From: Typha latifolia
Lineage: Eukaryota > Streptophyta > Magnoliopsida > Poales > Typhaceae
Direction: 5' to 3'
NCBI GenBank assembly: GCA_019914945.1
Contig: CM034102.1
Span: forward strand, 1,353,501-1,417,500
DNA: 64,000 bases
Shown here: piece by piece, positions 21,650-31,953 of the stretch
Layout: the number at the start of each line of letters is the position of its first letter
How positions within the stretch are numbered: the stretch's first letter is position 1
The notes under the pieces: model-generated
What the model was told of the DNA's origin: nothing
Databases searched by the model: none
Seen by the model: the letters and a program-made list of their open reading frames with translations, nothing else
Position numbers and translations under genes: made by a program

Positions 21650-21908
21650 AAGGGCAGTGATGACGAAAATGGATTGGATACGGATAGGTGCTCAACTCAT
21701 ATTTAAATTTATATTTTAGTCCGGATACGAATATTAGACGAATAATAAAATTTAAAACTATATCATAACTATATGAATAATTTCAGATAGAGAATCAGAT
21801 CTTAAATAGATTAACATATTCAAAATTTAAATAAATTATAATATTTTATTTAGACATAATTAATATAAAAATATTAAGAGTCTCACAAAAAATAATATTT
21901 TTGTACGT

Positions 21909-21950
<42 letters not shown>

Positions 21951-22171
21951 GAGAAATTAATCTCTACAAATAATATATAACACATCATTAGTAATAATAT
22001 TAATATTCATTATTTTAATAAGTAAATTAAAAATTAAAATTATTTAAAAAAATATGCCGTGCGAAAACTATATCCAAATTTGTATCCAAATCAAATAGAA
22101 TTTTTTTATTCGAATTCATTCCGAATTGGGTAGGATAGCGGGTCGGGTCGCCCGTCACCCGTAAGGGCAGT
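21650..22171. mobile_element. Insertion flanked by 9-bp direct repeat, upstream of UGT 4
   Basis: The 9-mer AAGGGCAGT occurs at 21650-21658 and again at 22163-22171. Between them, the left end reads GATGACGAAAATGGATTGG and the right end, on the other strand, reads ACGGGTGACGGGCGACC; both share G(A/G)TGACG. Complementary motifs lie near the ends (GGATACGGATAGG and TATCCAAATTTGTATCC). This looks like a non-autonomous DNA element with a target duplication of 8-9 bp (hAT- or Mutator-like). It contains a TA dinucleotide tract at about 21910-21946. It ends only 87 bp before the UGT 4 ATG. The terminal repeats are short, so the class is uncertain. Confidence 0.5.
21910..21946. repeat. (TA)n microsatellite
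   Basis: An uninterrupted alternating TA tract of about 37 bp inside the presumed insertion upstream of UGT 4. Confidence 0.9.
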
Positions 22172-22192
22172 ACAATCCAATTTCCTTTTTCT

Positions 22193-22212
22193 TTTTCTCT
22201 CTCTCTCTCTCC
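22193..22212. repeat. (CT)n tract in the UGT 4 leader
   Basis: A CT-dinucleotide pyrimidine tract lies about 45-65 bp upstream of the UGT 4 start. Such tracts are common in plant core promoters and 5' leaders. Confidence 0.7.
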
Positions 22213-22258
22213 CCTCATATTCTTGACTCTTATCTCCTGCGAGAAACTTTGGTCTAAG

Positions 22259-23641
22259 ATGGCTTCTCGAGCTGAACAACTCCACATATTCTTGTTCCCC
22301 CTCATGGCCGCAGGTCACATCATCCCTATGGTCAACCTAGCCAAGCTCTTCGTCGAGCGCGGCATCAAGGTCACCCTGCTAACGACTCCGACGAGCACTG
22401 CTCTCCTCCGCCGCTCTGTCGACGAGGCCTGTGACTCCGGCCACTTGATTCATCTCCTCGTGCTTCGGCCGCCTTCGTCGCTGCCCGATGGACGTGAGAA
22501 CCTCACTTCTCCTGCGATGACCGCGGACTTCTTCATGGCCCTCGACCGCCTCCGCCAACCGTTCGACCAAGTCCTTAGAGAGCACCTCCCGAGCTGCGTC
22601 GTCTCCGACATGTTCCTCCCGTGGACAGCAGAGATCGCGGAGCGACACGGCGTCCCGAGGCTCGTGTTCCACTCTATGGGATTCTTTCCTCTGTGTGTGA
22701 TTGACAGCTTAGATCGCAATGGACCCAGTGCCAGCTTCAGCACAGGAGATAAAGGCACCGTGCTAATCCCCGGCCTGCCGCGTCGGATAGAGATGAAAAG
22801 ATCGCAGCTCCACAACTCCGGCGAGAAGCAAACAGATTTCGAGGAGTTCATGGAAAGGATCAAGCAATCCGAGCTCAGGAGCTACGGTGCAGTGGTGAAC
22901 AGCTTCTACGAGATGGAGCCGGACTTTGCCGACCATTATCGGAACGCCATGCAGAGGAAGGCGTGGCACGTCGGGCCGCTGTGTCTCTGCAACAGACTCA
23001 GCTCTGTAAAGCTCCATGAAAAGCTTCAATCTTGGTTAGACTCTAAACCTTGTCATTCAGTTGTTTACGTCTGTTTCGGTAGCTTGTCTCACCAAACAGT
23101 AGCCCAACTCCATGAGATCTCCTCCGGGTTAGAGGAATCGAACCATTACTTCATCTGGGTCATGAGCAAATGCATCGAGGGATATGAGGAAGGTATCAAG
23201 GAGCAAGGCAAGGGTGTGATCACGGTGGGGTGGGCGCCACAGACGGAAATATTAAACCACCCCGCCGTCGGTGGCTTCGTCACGCATTGTGGGATGAACT
23301 CAGTGCTCGAGAGCGTGAGCGCCGGCGTGCCGATGATCACGTGGCCGCTGTTTGCCGAGCAGTTCTACAACGAGAAGCTGGTGGTGGACTTGCTTGGCGT
23401 TGGGGTGAAGGTGGGGGTGGAGATGTGGGGGATGAGGGAGGAAGACAAGGAGGTGGTGAGGAGAGAAGAGATTAGGAGAGCAGTTTGTAGATTAATGGAT
23501 GAAGGGGTGGAGACTGATGGGATTAGGAAGAGAGCAGACGAGATGAAGGAGAAGGCCAGGAGGGCAGCGGAGGTAGGTGGATCTTCTCATACTGATGTCA
23601 GTAGACTCATTGATGCTCTCGTTGCTTATAAATTAATGTGA
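22259..23641 (+). CDS. UDP-glycosyltransferase 4 (divergent UGT73-like, PSPG Trp22 replaced by Met)
   Basis: This intronless protein has 460 residues from ATG 22259 (MASRAEQLHIFLFPLMAAGH). Catalytic His20 and Asp117 (VVSDMFLPWTAE) are present. The PSPG box spans 325-368, from WAPQTEILNHPAVGGFVTHC to WPLFAEQ, with the terminal Gln. Box position 22 is Met346: the motif reads HCGMNS instead of HCGWNS (codon ATG in gggatgaactca). That residue contacts the donor sugar; UGT88D glucuronosyltransferases carry Arg there. The chain is also shorter than in UGT 1-3. The linker before the Rossmann domain (LCLCNRLSSVKLHEKLQSWL) lacks about ten residues of the usual RGxxASIxxHECL segment, and the LPEGFE loop before the box is cut. 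The frame is intact with normal GC-rich codon use, so the gene looks functional. The substrate is unknown. Confidence 0.9.
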   Translation: MASRAEQLHIFLFPLMAAGHIIPMVNLAKLFVERGIKVTLLTTPTSTALLRRSVDEACDSGHLIHLLVLRPPSSLPDGRENLTSPAMTADFFMALDRLRQPFDQVLREHLPSCVVSDMFLPWTAEIAERHGVPRLVFHSMGFFPLCVIDSLDRNGPSASFSTGDKGTVLIPGLPRRIEMKRSQLHNSGEKQTDFEEFMERIKQSELRSYGAVVNSFYEMEPDFADHYRNAMQRKAWHVGPLCLCNRLSSVKLHEKLQSWLDSKPCHSVVYVCFGSLSHQTVAQLHEISSGLEESNHYFIWVMSKCIEGYEEGIKEQGKGVITVGWAPQTEILNHPAVGGFVTHCGMNSVLESVSAGVPMITWPLFAEQFYNEKLVVDLLGVGVKVGVEMWGMREEDKEVVRREEIRRAVCRLMDEGVETDGIRKRADEMKEKARRAAEVGGSSHTDVSRLIDALVAYKLM

Positions 23642-24689
23642 GGGGGGACGAATGAGGGCCTGTTCCAGTTGTTAAAAATGTAGAATGAGAGAGCTCGTTC
23701 CTTGCACTTTGTTTATGCATATACCTACCAACTATCCTTCAATTTAAATAAATAAATAAATACCAACTAGCCTTGTGAGAAATGAACCCTTAATCTTCTT
23801 TCCGTGCTTTGTCATTTACCGGACTTTTATATATTTAATATTATTTTAATAAAGGGGATATTATTTTAATAGTTAGTTCAAATTATTTATATTTTTAGGT
23901 TTATCTCTCTACCTAAGGAAAGGAAGATAAATCTAAAAATTAATATTTTTATTTTAGTCATCAATATATAAACTAATTTGTCGAATTCTCTTCTCCGTAA
24001 CCAACACTTAAATTGTGGATTCCCCAATACTAAATTCGCCCAAGATTAATTCTCCTGAAACGTTTCAAATCAAAACCATAACTATACCCATAGGAAGGAT
24101 TGGCATAGTTCTCAGGTCTTGCATCACAAGACGAAGCCAAAGCCACTGTTGAGGCCATCAAAACAATAAAGGTCAATTTCACGCTTATCATCATCATCGT
24201 CATATATAGCTTATATGAGAATTTTCATACAAATAGCATCATTTTCATGCTCACGGCATCAATCTAGAGGTCCTTTTCATCAGCTATATAAATAATTGTC
24301 GACCAATAACTCGAGATATCTTAAAAAGGGGAAATAAAAACAACCACGTCTAGTTTGAGTACTAATACATCTCGAATAATCCAGAATTTCCCCTGCTTGG
24401 AAGATTGTATGTTCAAGAATGATACATCAGGTTCTTCGTAGATCAATAAATAGGTAGATATAAACCATTCTGGAAAACTCCGATGTAATTGCACTGGTGA
24501 ACCACATATTAGGCTGCAGTAATTCCAGGGCTAATGTCTTCCCTATTATAACTCTGGAAAAGAGTTCATTTTGCAATTGCTCAAACATTCAAGTGAGAGT
24601 GCTCTTGATGCACTCTTCGCCTATTTGGCATCTCTCTCTCATGAGATTAGCTCTCCACAGCTCCAAGAATCCAATGGTACTAGTGTTGT
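23642..24689. other. Spacer between UGT 4 and the PERK gene (convergent 3' ends)
   Basis: Contains the 3' flanks of both genes. An AAAT/AATA repeat run is at about 23741-23762. The PERK 3'UTR probably covers part of 24370-24689. No gene is seen. Confidence 0.4.
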
Positions 24690-27600
24690 TTACTTATTAA
24701 TAGGAGATATCTCATTTGTGCGCTCCCCAGAACATTTGTCATATTCAGAGCTGTAGATATTACTTGCAAATGCCACTCTACGGAAGTTTTCAATATCAGC
24801 TGAATACTGACTAGAATCATACACAGTGCTCTGACCAAATTTAACACCATTGGAGAGGTCTGACAAGTTCCCCCCACTGTCCAATGCTCTCAGAACCTAA
24901 AAAGAGAAGACATCAATGTCAAGCCAAAACAGTCCAAGAACAATTTACGTACATGGAAACTTAAGGAAGAAACTCCCAATAACATATGATCTAATATAAT
25001 AGGCAACATGTACAGACAATTCTGAAAACACTCTAATTTGCAAATGCAAACCAATATATTTCTACATCACAGATAAGCTAACATCTTGATGCAAGAAAGA
25101 ATATTTATGAGAACACATTTACCTGTACCATTCGAGGTCTCTTAGGGGCAGAATGGCGAACACAGGCAGCAGCAGCTTCAATCATTCTATGCATCTCACT
25201 TTTTGAAAAATTGTCCTCAAGCGATGGGTCAGCTAATTCCTTATAATCACCAGTCTCAAGAGCAGAAACAAGGATAGGCCGAGCCTGCAAAAGGAATAAT
25301 GAATTTACTTTACTGACACTGTGCCATTATGAAATTCACAGTTTATAAAGTTATGTAAACATTAAAGAAATTCTAGAGATTTTGAAATTTGTAAACATAT
25401 CATTATCAAGCTTGTACTTACCACAATCCAAATAAACCAATTCAAGAATGACCTGTTAATGAACTTCAGTTCAGAATATAAACATCGCATTGTATAAAAG
25501 AGCATCCTTACTACACAAGATTCCTTCTGATGCAGTGTCTCTGAAGAGGATACATGCAGATTACTTTCATTTTTAAAGAGAGTGTTTCCATATCTAAACT
25601 TTAAAGCAATGACCTTTTGGATGCAAGGGGAAAGACTTACCATCATCAGTCACTGACTCACTGCTGGATGTAACCAGATATCCTTGATGCCCTATGCACA
25701 TGATTATGCTCATCCTTCTCCATAGAGGATATGTTGTAAGGGTCGTCTATTGGATATGCTGCATTATTCTCATTGCATCCTTGTTACCCATAAAAATGAC
25801 TAAATCTTGCTCTCATTACCATAATCCGGAGCGTGTCTTTGGTCAATTAACAACTAAAAGGATCTAAGAACATCCTAGAAAATGTGTTTTGCAATGATAG
25901 TAAGATCTGGAAAAAAGGTCTTTATCGGAAACTGGCTAACTCAAATCATGGCTGCAAGCAGTCAAGCAAGTAAGTTTTACAGTATTTCTTGTACACAAGG
26001 TCTTATAAGTATGGCAAATCTAGATACTAACTAATGTATATATCGATTCATAGAGTCCAAGACTTTTGTATAAATGAAAGAAAAAGTACTTCTAATCTAG
26101 ATATGCAAGTTACGTTGTCCAAATTGTAAACCCATTAACAACATAGAAGACAAGAAAATCCATTGCATGACTTGTGAATTTTAAGTGCACGCATGTAGAT
26201 AACATCATGTATGCCAGAATCATGGACTGCAAAAAGAACCTTGGGCATTCAATATGCACAACAAAATTTGCATGTGACATGAATATTTTTGTTTCAGAAG
26301 CCGAAGTTAAAGATGGTTCCTAGAGAGTAAATGTTAGAATACATTCAGTTTCAACATATCCATACGGCCATACTCTTCATTGAAGAAAAAGAGAAAAAAG
26401 GATATACCCATTCAACTAAACTTTCATCTCCCAAGGGCTGAGATGTATCAACAGGTTTGCGTCCTGTTATAAGCTCTAAAAGCACGACTCCAAATGAAAA
26501 TACATCAGATCTGTCAGTCAATTTTCCACTTGATGCATACTCTGGTGCCATATACCTGAATAGGAAGTAGTATCAACAAACAATTTTGCTATATAAGAAT
26601 TTTCACTATCCGTTTGCCAATGTAATAATGGCTGAACAGATTGCTGTAATGCATCAAAAGCTTTCTAGTGAACTGATAAGAAATGATACAAAAGCATGTA
26701 CCAGAAACTCTAGAATGCAAAATCTAGTTAAATTGTTTTCACCGCTTTACAAGAATAAAAGCATCAGCAATAACAAGTGAACTCGAGTAGAGTTGTAAAC
26801 TATCTTCTTTTAAAGTAATATCAACCTATAGAAAAAACAAAAAGAAATTGGCCCAAAATGGATCCATTTCAGCCGATAGTGGTTTGGAAGAAAAAGGTCG
26901 AGACAAGTTAAATTACTGACTTCAACCTTGATCAATGAATTTCAGCCTTAGTTATTAACAAGTTCCTTGGGTGAAACTTAAGACCATGATATCAACCATG
27001 TACAGAAGGGAAATTTTATTAAATTCACTTAAACTTACAGTACTCTAGATCTAAAGAAAAGACAATTAGGCCTTCAAAATTTTCACTTTTAAATGCACGC
27101 ATTGCAAAAAAGCACAAAAATGAAAAGAATTGACATAGAATAATAGGATCAAACCTAATAGCTTAAGCTTTTGGGTTAGATATGGGTTTAATAAGGGTGT
27201 TTAGCCTCTCTTATAGGGTCTCAGCAACATTTTGTATTTCAAACAATCCATTTATAAAAGGAAAACAATCTTGTCCTAATTAAAGAGATGTGAGGTTATT
27301 GGTAAATGTAAAACTTCACCAAATATTATGTAAACTATAAATCTCATGAGCAAATTATTGTACACCCAATATAACCAACTCAAAACATTTCTTCGAACAA
27401 AGAAATAAGATATTCTTTTAATGAAGAGATGGTAAACTGATGTACACGACATAACAACAAATAATCAAGCATAAGAATACAGTGAGAATAGATCAATACA
27501 CATTGGAAAGCTGAGATGCATATCAGATTCAGATGTCTCCATAATGAATAACAAACACATAATAGCAGTAACCTTGAAAGGTGATGATAATGATCGCCAC

Positions 27601-29637
27601 TTTGAATTAGAGGTAGCAGCTTAATCAAAGGCTTAAAAAAATTGAGCAATATTTAACATTTAAACTTCAAATAGCAAATGAAGTCCTACCCAAATGTCCC
27701 CATAACACGAGTTGATACATGCGTATGTGTATCATTTGTTAGTTTTGCGAGTCCAAAATCTGCAACCTTATGTGCACAAAACAGAAAATTTGCTACAATG
27801 TCATAGTATCAGAAATATAAAGGTAATACTGAGAATTCATAATAAAGTGAAAGAAAATGGGACTCTTACCTTTGCTTCAAAAGAGTAGTCCAAAAGAATA
27901 TTGGCTGACTTGATGTCCCTATGGATAATCCGAGGATGACCTGGGAATATAAAGAAAAGATAAATATAGCCCCACAGTACTCAGTTTCATGTATAAAAAT
28001 GGCAAATAAAATCCACATACAGTCTTCATGTAAGTACGCCAATCCACGGGCAGAACCAATAGCTATTTTCATTCTTTTTGGCCAATCTATAACAGGAATC
28101 CCCTTACCTATTCAGAAGAGATCGATTACACTTTGGTTGAAAGACTTAATCCTTCATTTATTAAGGTAAAAGGAACAAAAAACATTTCTTAATTTACTTA
28201 CCATGTAAATGATGCTCTAGAGTTTTATTGGGAAGGAATTCATACACAAGCAATCGATGATGGTCCGCAATGCAGTACCCCACCAAAGAAACCAGATGAC
28301 GATGGTGAACACGACTAATGGTTTCAACCTCTGCCTTAAATTCTCGTTCTCCTTGTTCACTACCAAACTTAAGTTGTTTCACTGCAACCGGCCTTCCATC
28401 AGGAAGTGTACCCTCATAAACACACCCAAACCCACCTTCACCAATGAGATTAGTTGGAGAGAACCCATTAGTTATCTCTGATAAATCTTCATATGAGAAC
28501 CACGATTTGGATCCAGCAGTATCTGGAGTTCCTATCTGATATCCATGAGCTATATAACTTCCATACGAGTTTCCCGGAGTGGAAGATGGTGCTGTATTTG
28601 AAGGTTGATATATATCTGGAGGAGAAGCTTGTCCCATGGCATTTGTCTTTCTTTGGTAAAATCCATCTGAATAGCATATAGTAACAAATATATTTTAAGA
28701 ACCCAAAGATTTGAACAAGTAATGAAAAGGCACTAAATAAAACATGTATAGTTAATCATTTACGTGACTTTGTACAAAAATTAAGTGGAGGTCTGTATTG
28801 GCCAGAGAAATCACCCAAACGTTTGTTCTTCCTTGAGATGAAGAAAAAGATCACAATAAATGCAAGAAAAGTTCCAGCAATCGCCACCCCAACAACAGCA
28901 CTGGTCTCAAAATTGCCACTCGAACCAGGCAATGTATTGTTGGAAGAACTTCGCTGCAGGACAGAAGGAGATGAATTGTTGGTTGTGACTGGAGTAGATG
29001 GTGCTGTTGGCGTGAGCGGAGAAGGTGTAGTAACTGGTGTTGGAGGGGAAAGAGAGCCAACAGGAGTTTCAGGTACGGAAGGGGTGACTATTTGAGGAGG
29101 TTGTGCTAATACCGGGGTAACATGAATTGGAGGGGAAAGCATAGCAGGTGAAGGTGGCGGTGTTGATACAATTGACGGGGTAATCACTGGAGGGGGAGAT
29201 TTTGAAACAGGAGGTAATTTGGAAGGTGGAGATATCACCGGATCTGCAAATGAGGAAGAAGGAGGTGGTGGCGATGAAGTTGGAGGCTTTTCTGGTGGCG
29301 GGGAGGGAACTGGAGGGGTAGATGGGGAAGGGAGGGGAGGTGAGGTACTTGGTGGAGAGATGGACTGCGATGAATTGCGCAGCGTTGGCTGTGAATCGAA
29401 AGGCGGAGGAGGTGCAAGCAAGCTTGATGGTGGAGGAGGTACTGGGGAGCTCACAGGGGGTGGTCCCTGGACAATCGGTGTCCCCGAAGAAAAAGTAGAA
29501 TTAGGTGGAGATACAATAAGAGAATCGGAGTCTTGGGAAGGTGGGATTTCGGTATTAAAATCTGGAGGTGGAGGAGGTGAAGCACTAGAATTCGTGCCAG
29601 AAAGAGAGGAATCTGGAGATGGCGATGACTCTGACAT
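24690..29637 (-). CDS. Proline-rich extensin-like receptor kinase (PERK), eight exons
   Basis: Minus-strand exons are 28764-29637, 28202-28666, 28021-28107, 27870-27940, 27690-27766, 26408-26555, 25123-25284 and 24690-24896. They total 2091 bp and 696 residues, a normal PERK length. Residues 1-245 are a Pro/Ser-rich, extensin-like region with many SPP, PPPP and TPP runs and no classical signal peptide, as usual for PERKs. A transmembrane helix lies at about 247-268 ([20 protein letters not shown]), followed by basic stop-transfer residues. The cytoplasmic kinase has the glycine loop GEGGFGCV (367-374), Lys388 (VAVKQL), the RD-type catalytic loop HRDIKSAN (Asp484), DFG at 502-504, and GTFGYMAPE. 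PERKs sit at the plasma membrane and sense the wall in growth control. The final exon ends with a Ser/Tyr-rich tail ([19 protein letters not shown]). All joins keep the frame. A 5'UTR intron may lie at about 29906-30134. Confidence 0.92.
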
Positions 29638-30310
29638 TTCTTCTTTTTTCCTGTCGATGTCTAGGGAATCGTTCTCCACGTTGGTGTAATTGTTGTTCCA
29701 ACACAAGTATATATACAACTTTAAAACTCCAAAGTCTTGCAGAACAAAAAACAAACACTTTATCGGCAATGTCGTCGAAAGGATCAAATTCCCGAATCTG
29801 GAGAATGGCTGAGCTCGAGAAATCGACCCATTGCATAACTTCCCCAGAAACAAATCTTAAACCCCAGTCTACAACCTCAAATCACGATTTTTTCTATCAA
29901 AATCCCTGAAGGTAGAAACCAAGATGCCACCAAGGGAAGAACCGATAAACCCCTAATCTCACCAAACTTATAATCCGATTCGTTCGATAAATGGAATCAA
30001 ACGATACAAATCCTCAAAATGCCAAAGAATTGATGAATTATCAAGCAGCTGCCAGAGGAGGATCCAATGAATGGTGGAAAGTTTACTCTTTTCCACAGGA
30101 ATCAAAGAGATGAATGCGGAACGAATACCTAATGCTTCTTGGAATCAGCTCGTCCATCCATGGAGTAGGAAACGCGTCCGAGAAATGCGATGACCCGCGT
30201 CTTCGCCGTCCGGCTCCCATTCGTTTCCCGCCATCCGCGGTAGCCCGCGCAAACCTGACGGATACCGCCCGAGGGGTACCTCCTTTAAAAGGCCACGCGT
30301 AGCGGATCCG
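29638..30310 (-). promoter_or_regulatory. 5'UTR and proximal promoter region of the PERK gene
   Basis: Upstream of the PERK ATG, the minus strand shows an acceptor-like ttctaccttcag|ggatt at about 29906 and a donor-like attag|gtattcg at about 30134, consistent with a leader intron. A GC-rich block follows at about 30150-30310, as expected for a first non-coding exon. This is inferred from splice-like motifs and base composition only. Confidence 0.35.
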
Positions 30311-30419
30311 GGCCGGGGTCATGCATGATGATATCAGTACGTAATAATTAACTGATACGATCCGATCCGATCCATTATTTGGCTTCGCTCAATAAGCTTG
30401 TTCAATTTGATTGATAACT

Positions 30420-30660
30420 TGGTGATGTAAAATAGTTCCACAATGCGATGTCTTAGTAGTATTTAGCTTAGAATAATAGTTACGACGATGTACATAATTT
30501 AAGGTCTAAACTATGTAGCTAAGTATATTAATAAAATTTAAGTATTTCTCTTCTACTAAAAAAGATTGATCATTTATCTACTCAATATTTAACCTTCGAA
30601 TTCTTAAATAAAAATAAATAAAAAATAAGCTAATTCGAACTATCTTACTTAATCACCTAA
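30420..30660. repeat. Copy of a dispersed repeat shared with 50.0-50.7 kb
   Basis: The stretch gcgatgtcttagtagtattt...aataatagttacgacgatgt...ctatgtagctaagtatatta aligns along its length with about 50535-50625 (gcgatgtttcgacagtattt...agtaatagttcaatgatgca...ctatgcagttcagtatatta). Both are followed by similar 'tatttatct/cctttgcct' sequence. The two are therefore diverged members of one interspersed repeat family, probably parts of a transposable element whose class I cannot name. Confidence 0.6.
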
Positions 30661-31953
30661 CTCAAGTATGGGCTTGTAATTTTGAGGTAATTAGTGACAA
30701 GATGATAGAATAGAATAAGCCTTGTCATCTTCTATGGAGCTTTGTTTCTTAAGCTCTCTTATCGCCCCCGTGCTTTCGGCTTCACACATGAAACGCCACA
30801 AAGAGGAGAATATAAGAATACGTCCATGATCAACATAGAATTAGTTCTAAAACCTCTCTATGTATTCTCTTCATCCTCTATTTCTTCCATGATTTCAGCT
30901 TCATACATAATATGCCGAGAAGGCCTCTTTCTTGTTAAATCTAATTCTCACTCAAATTTAAATTTAAAGAGTTTGTCTGGTTTGATATTAAGCCCCGAAG
31001 TTAATTAATTTGCCTCAGTTTTTTAGTCTTAAATTTTTTAAGGGTGAACTTGATTAGGTATAAAATACACTAACCATTTAACCAAGCTGGCGGTATTCAT
31101 TCAACATAAGCTTTTTGTAATTATTTGAGCACTATTCTAGTACAAAAGTTTCCATCCCGGCAATATTTACACTAGCTATTTCATAATGTATAATAATAAT
31201 AATAATAATATGTTCTAATCTTATATAATATTATAAATAGTGCATTATAACTTTAGAAAAATTACACTTTACTCGATGTGATTAAGCTCAATTTGTATAC
31301 TTTAAATTTAAGCACTCAGCATATTTATAATCTTAACTAATGTACAATTATTATCTTTTTTATTATATTTAATTAAACCATATATTAATTGAAAACTCTT
31401 ATTAAAAAAATAAAATTATATAGAGTTGAATAGTAATATTGATTGTATTTTAAATGATAAATATATTAAACATATGTATATTTCTATAATGTATTTATTG
31501 TCTGAAATTCTATCGATATTATTTTAGATATTTAAAAGACATATTTAACCCTATATTATTTTGTCTCTCATAAAAAATTTTAAATTCCACCTTTAATATA
31601 GTTAAATATGATGAAAAAATAATAATTATAATTCAGTCAAAATAATATAAGATTAAATGCTTTGGTTGAAAACATAGAGAGGTTTTGTAAAAGAGAAGAT
31701 GGTGTAAAGTGCAATCTACCACTTTGCAAGGTACTTACTCCATGCTAAAGAAGACAAACAGTTCATTGTACAGTGAATTAGATAAAACATAGTAGTCGGA
31801 TCCGACTCTCTCAAATAACATAATATTATTAAAGTCGGCAACGAGACCGTCGGCATAAGACGATCCCCTGCCCAAAGCCGACTGCTTCGGGAAAGATAAC
31901 AAATCCCCTAAAGCCGGCTTCCGACCACTTTGTCTCCTCCTCTCTCCTTCTCC
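30661..31953. other. Spacer upstream of the P4-ATPase gene
   Basis: AT-rich DNA with an AAT trinucleotide run at about 31192-31209. An open frame at 30742-31008 has no recognisable protein features. The last 200 bp become GC-richer toward the ATPase start and should hold its core promoter and leader. No other feature is seen. Confidence 0.4.

Noticed and set aside
29219..29689. 156-codon Gly/Glu-rich open frame opposite the PERK gene
   Set aside because: It is antisense to the proline-rich extracellular region (CCN codons read as GGN), a known artefact.
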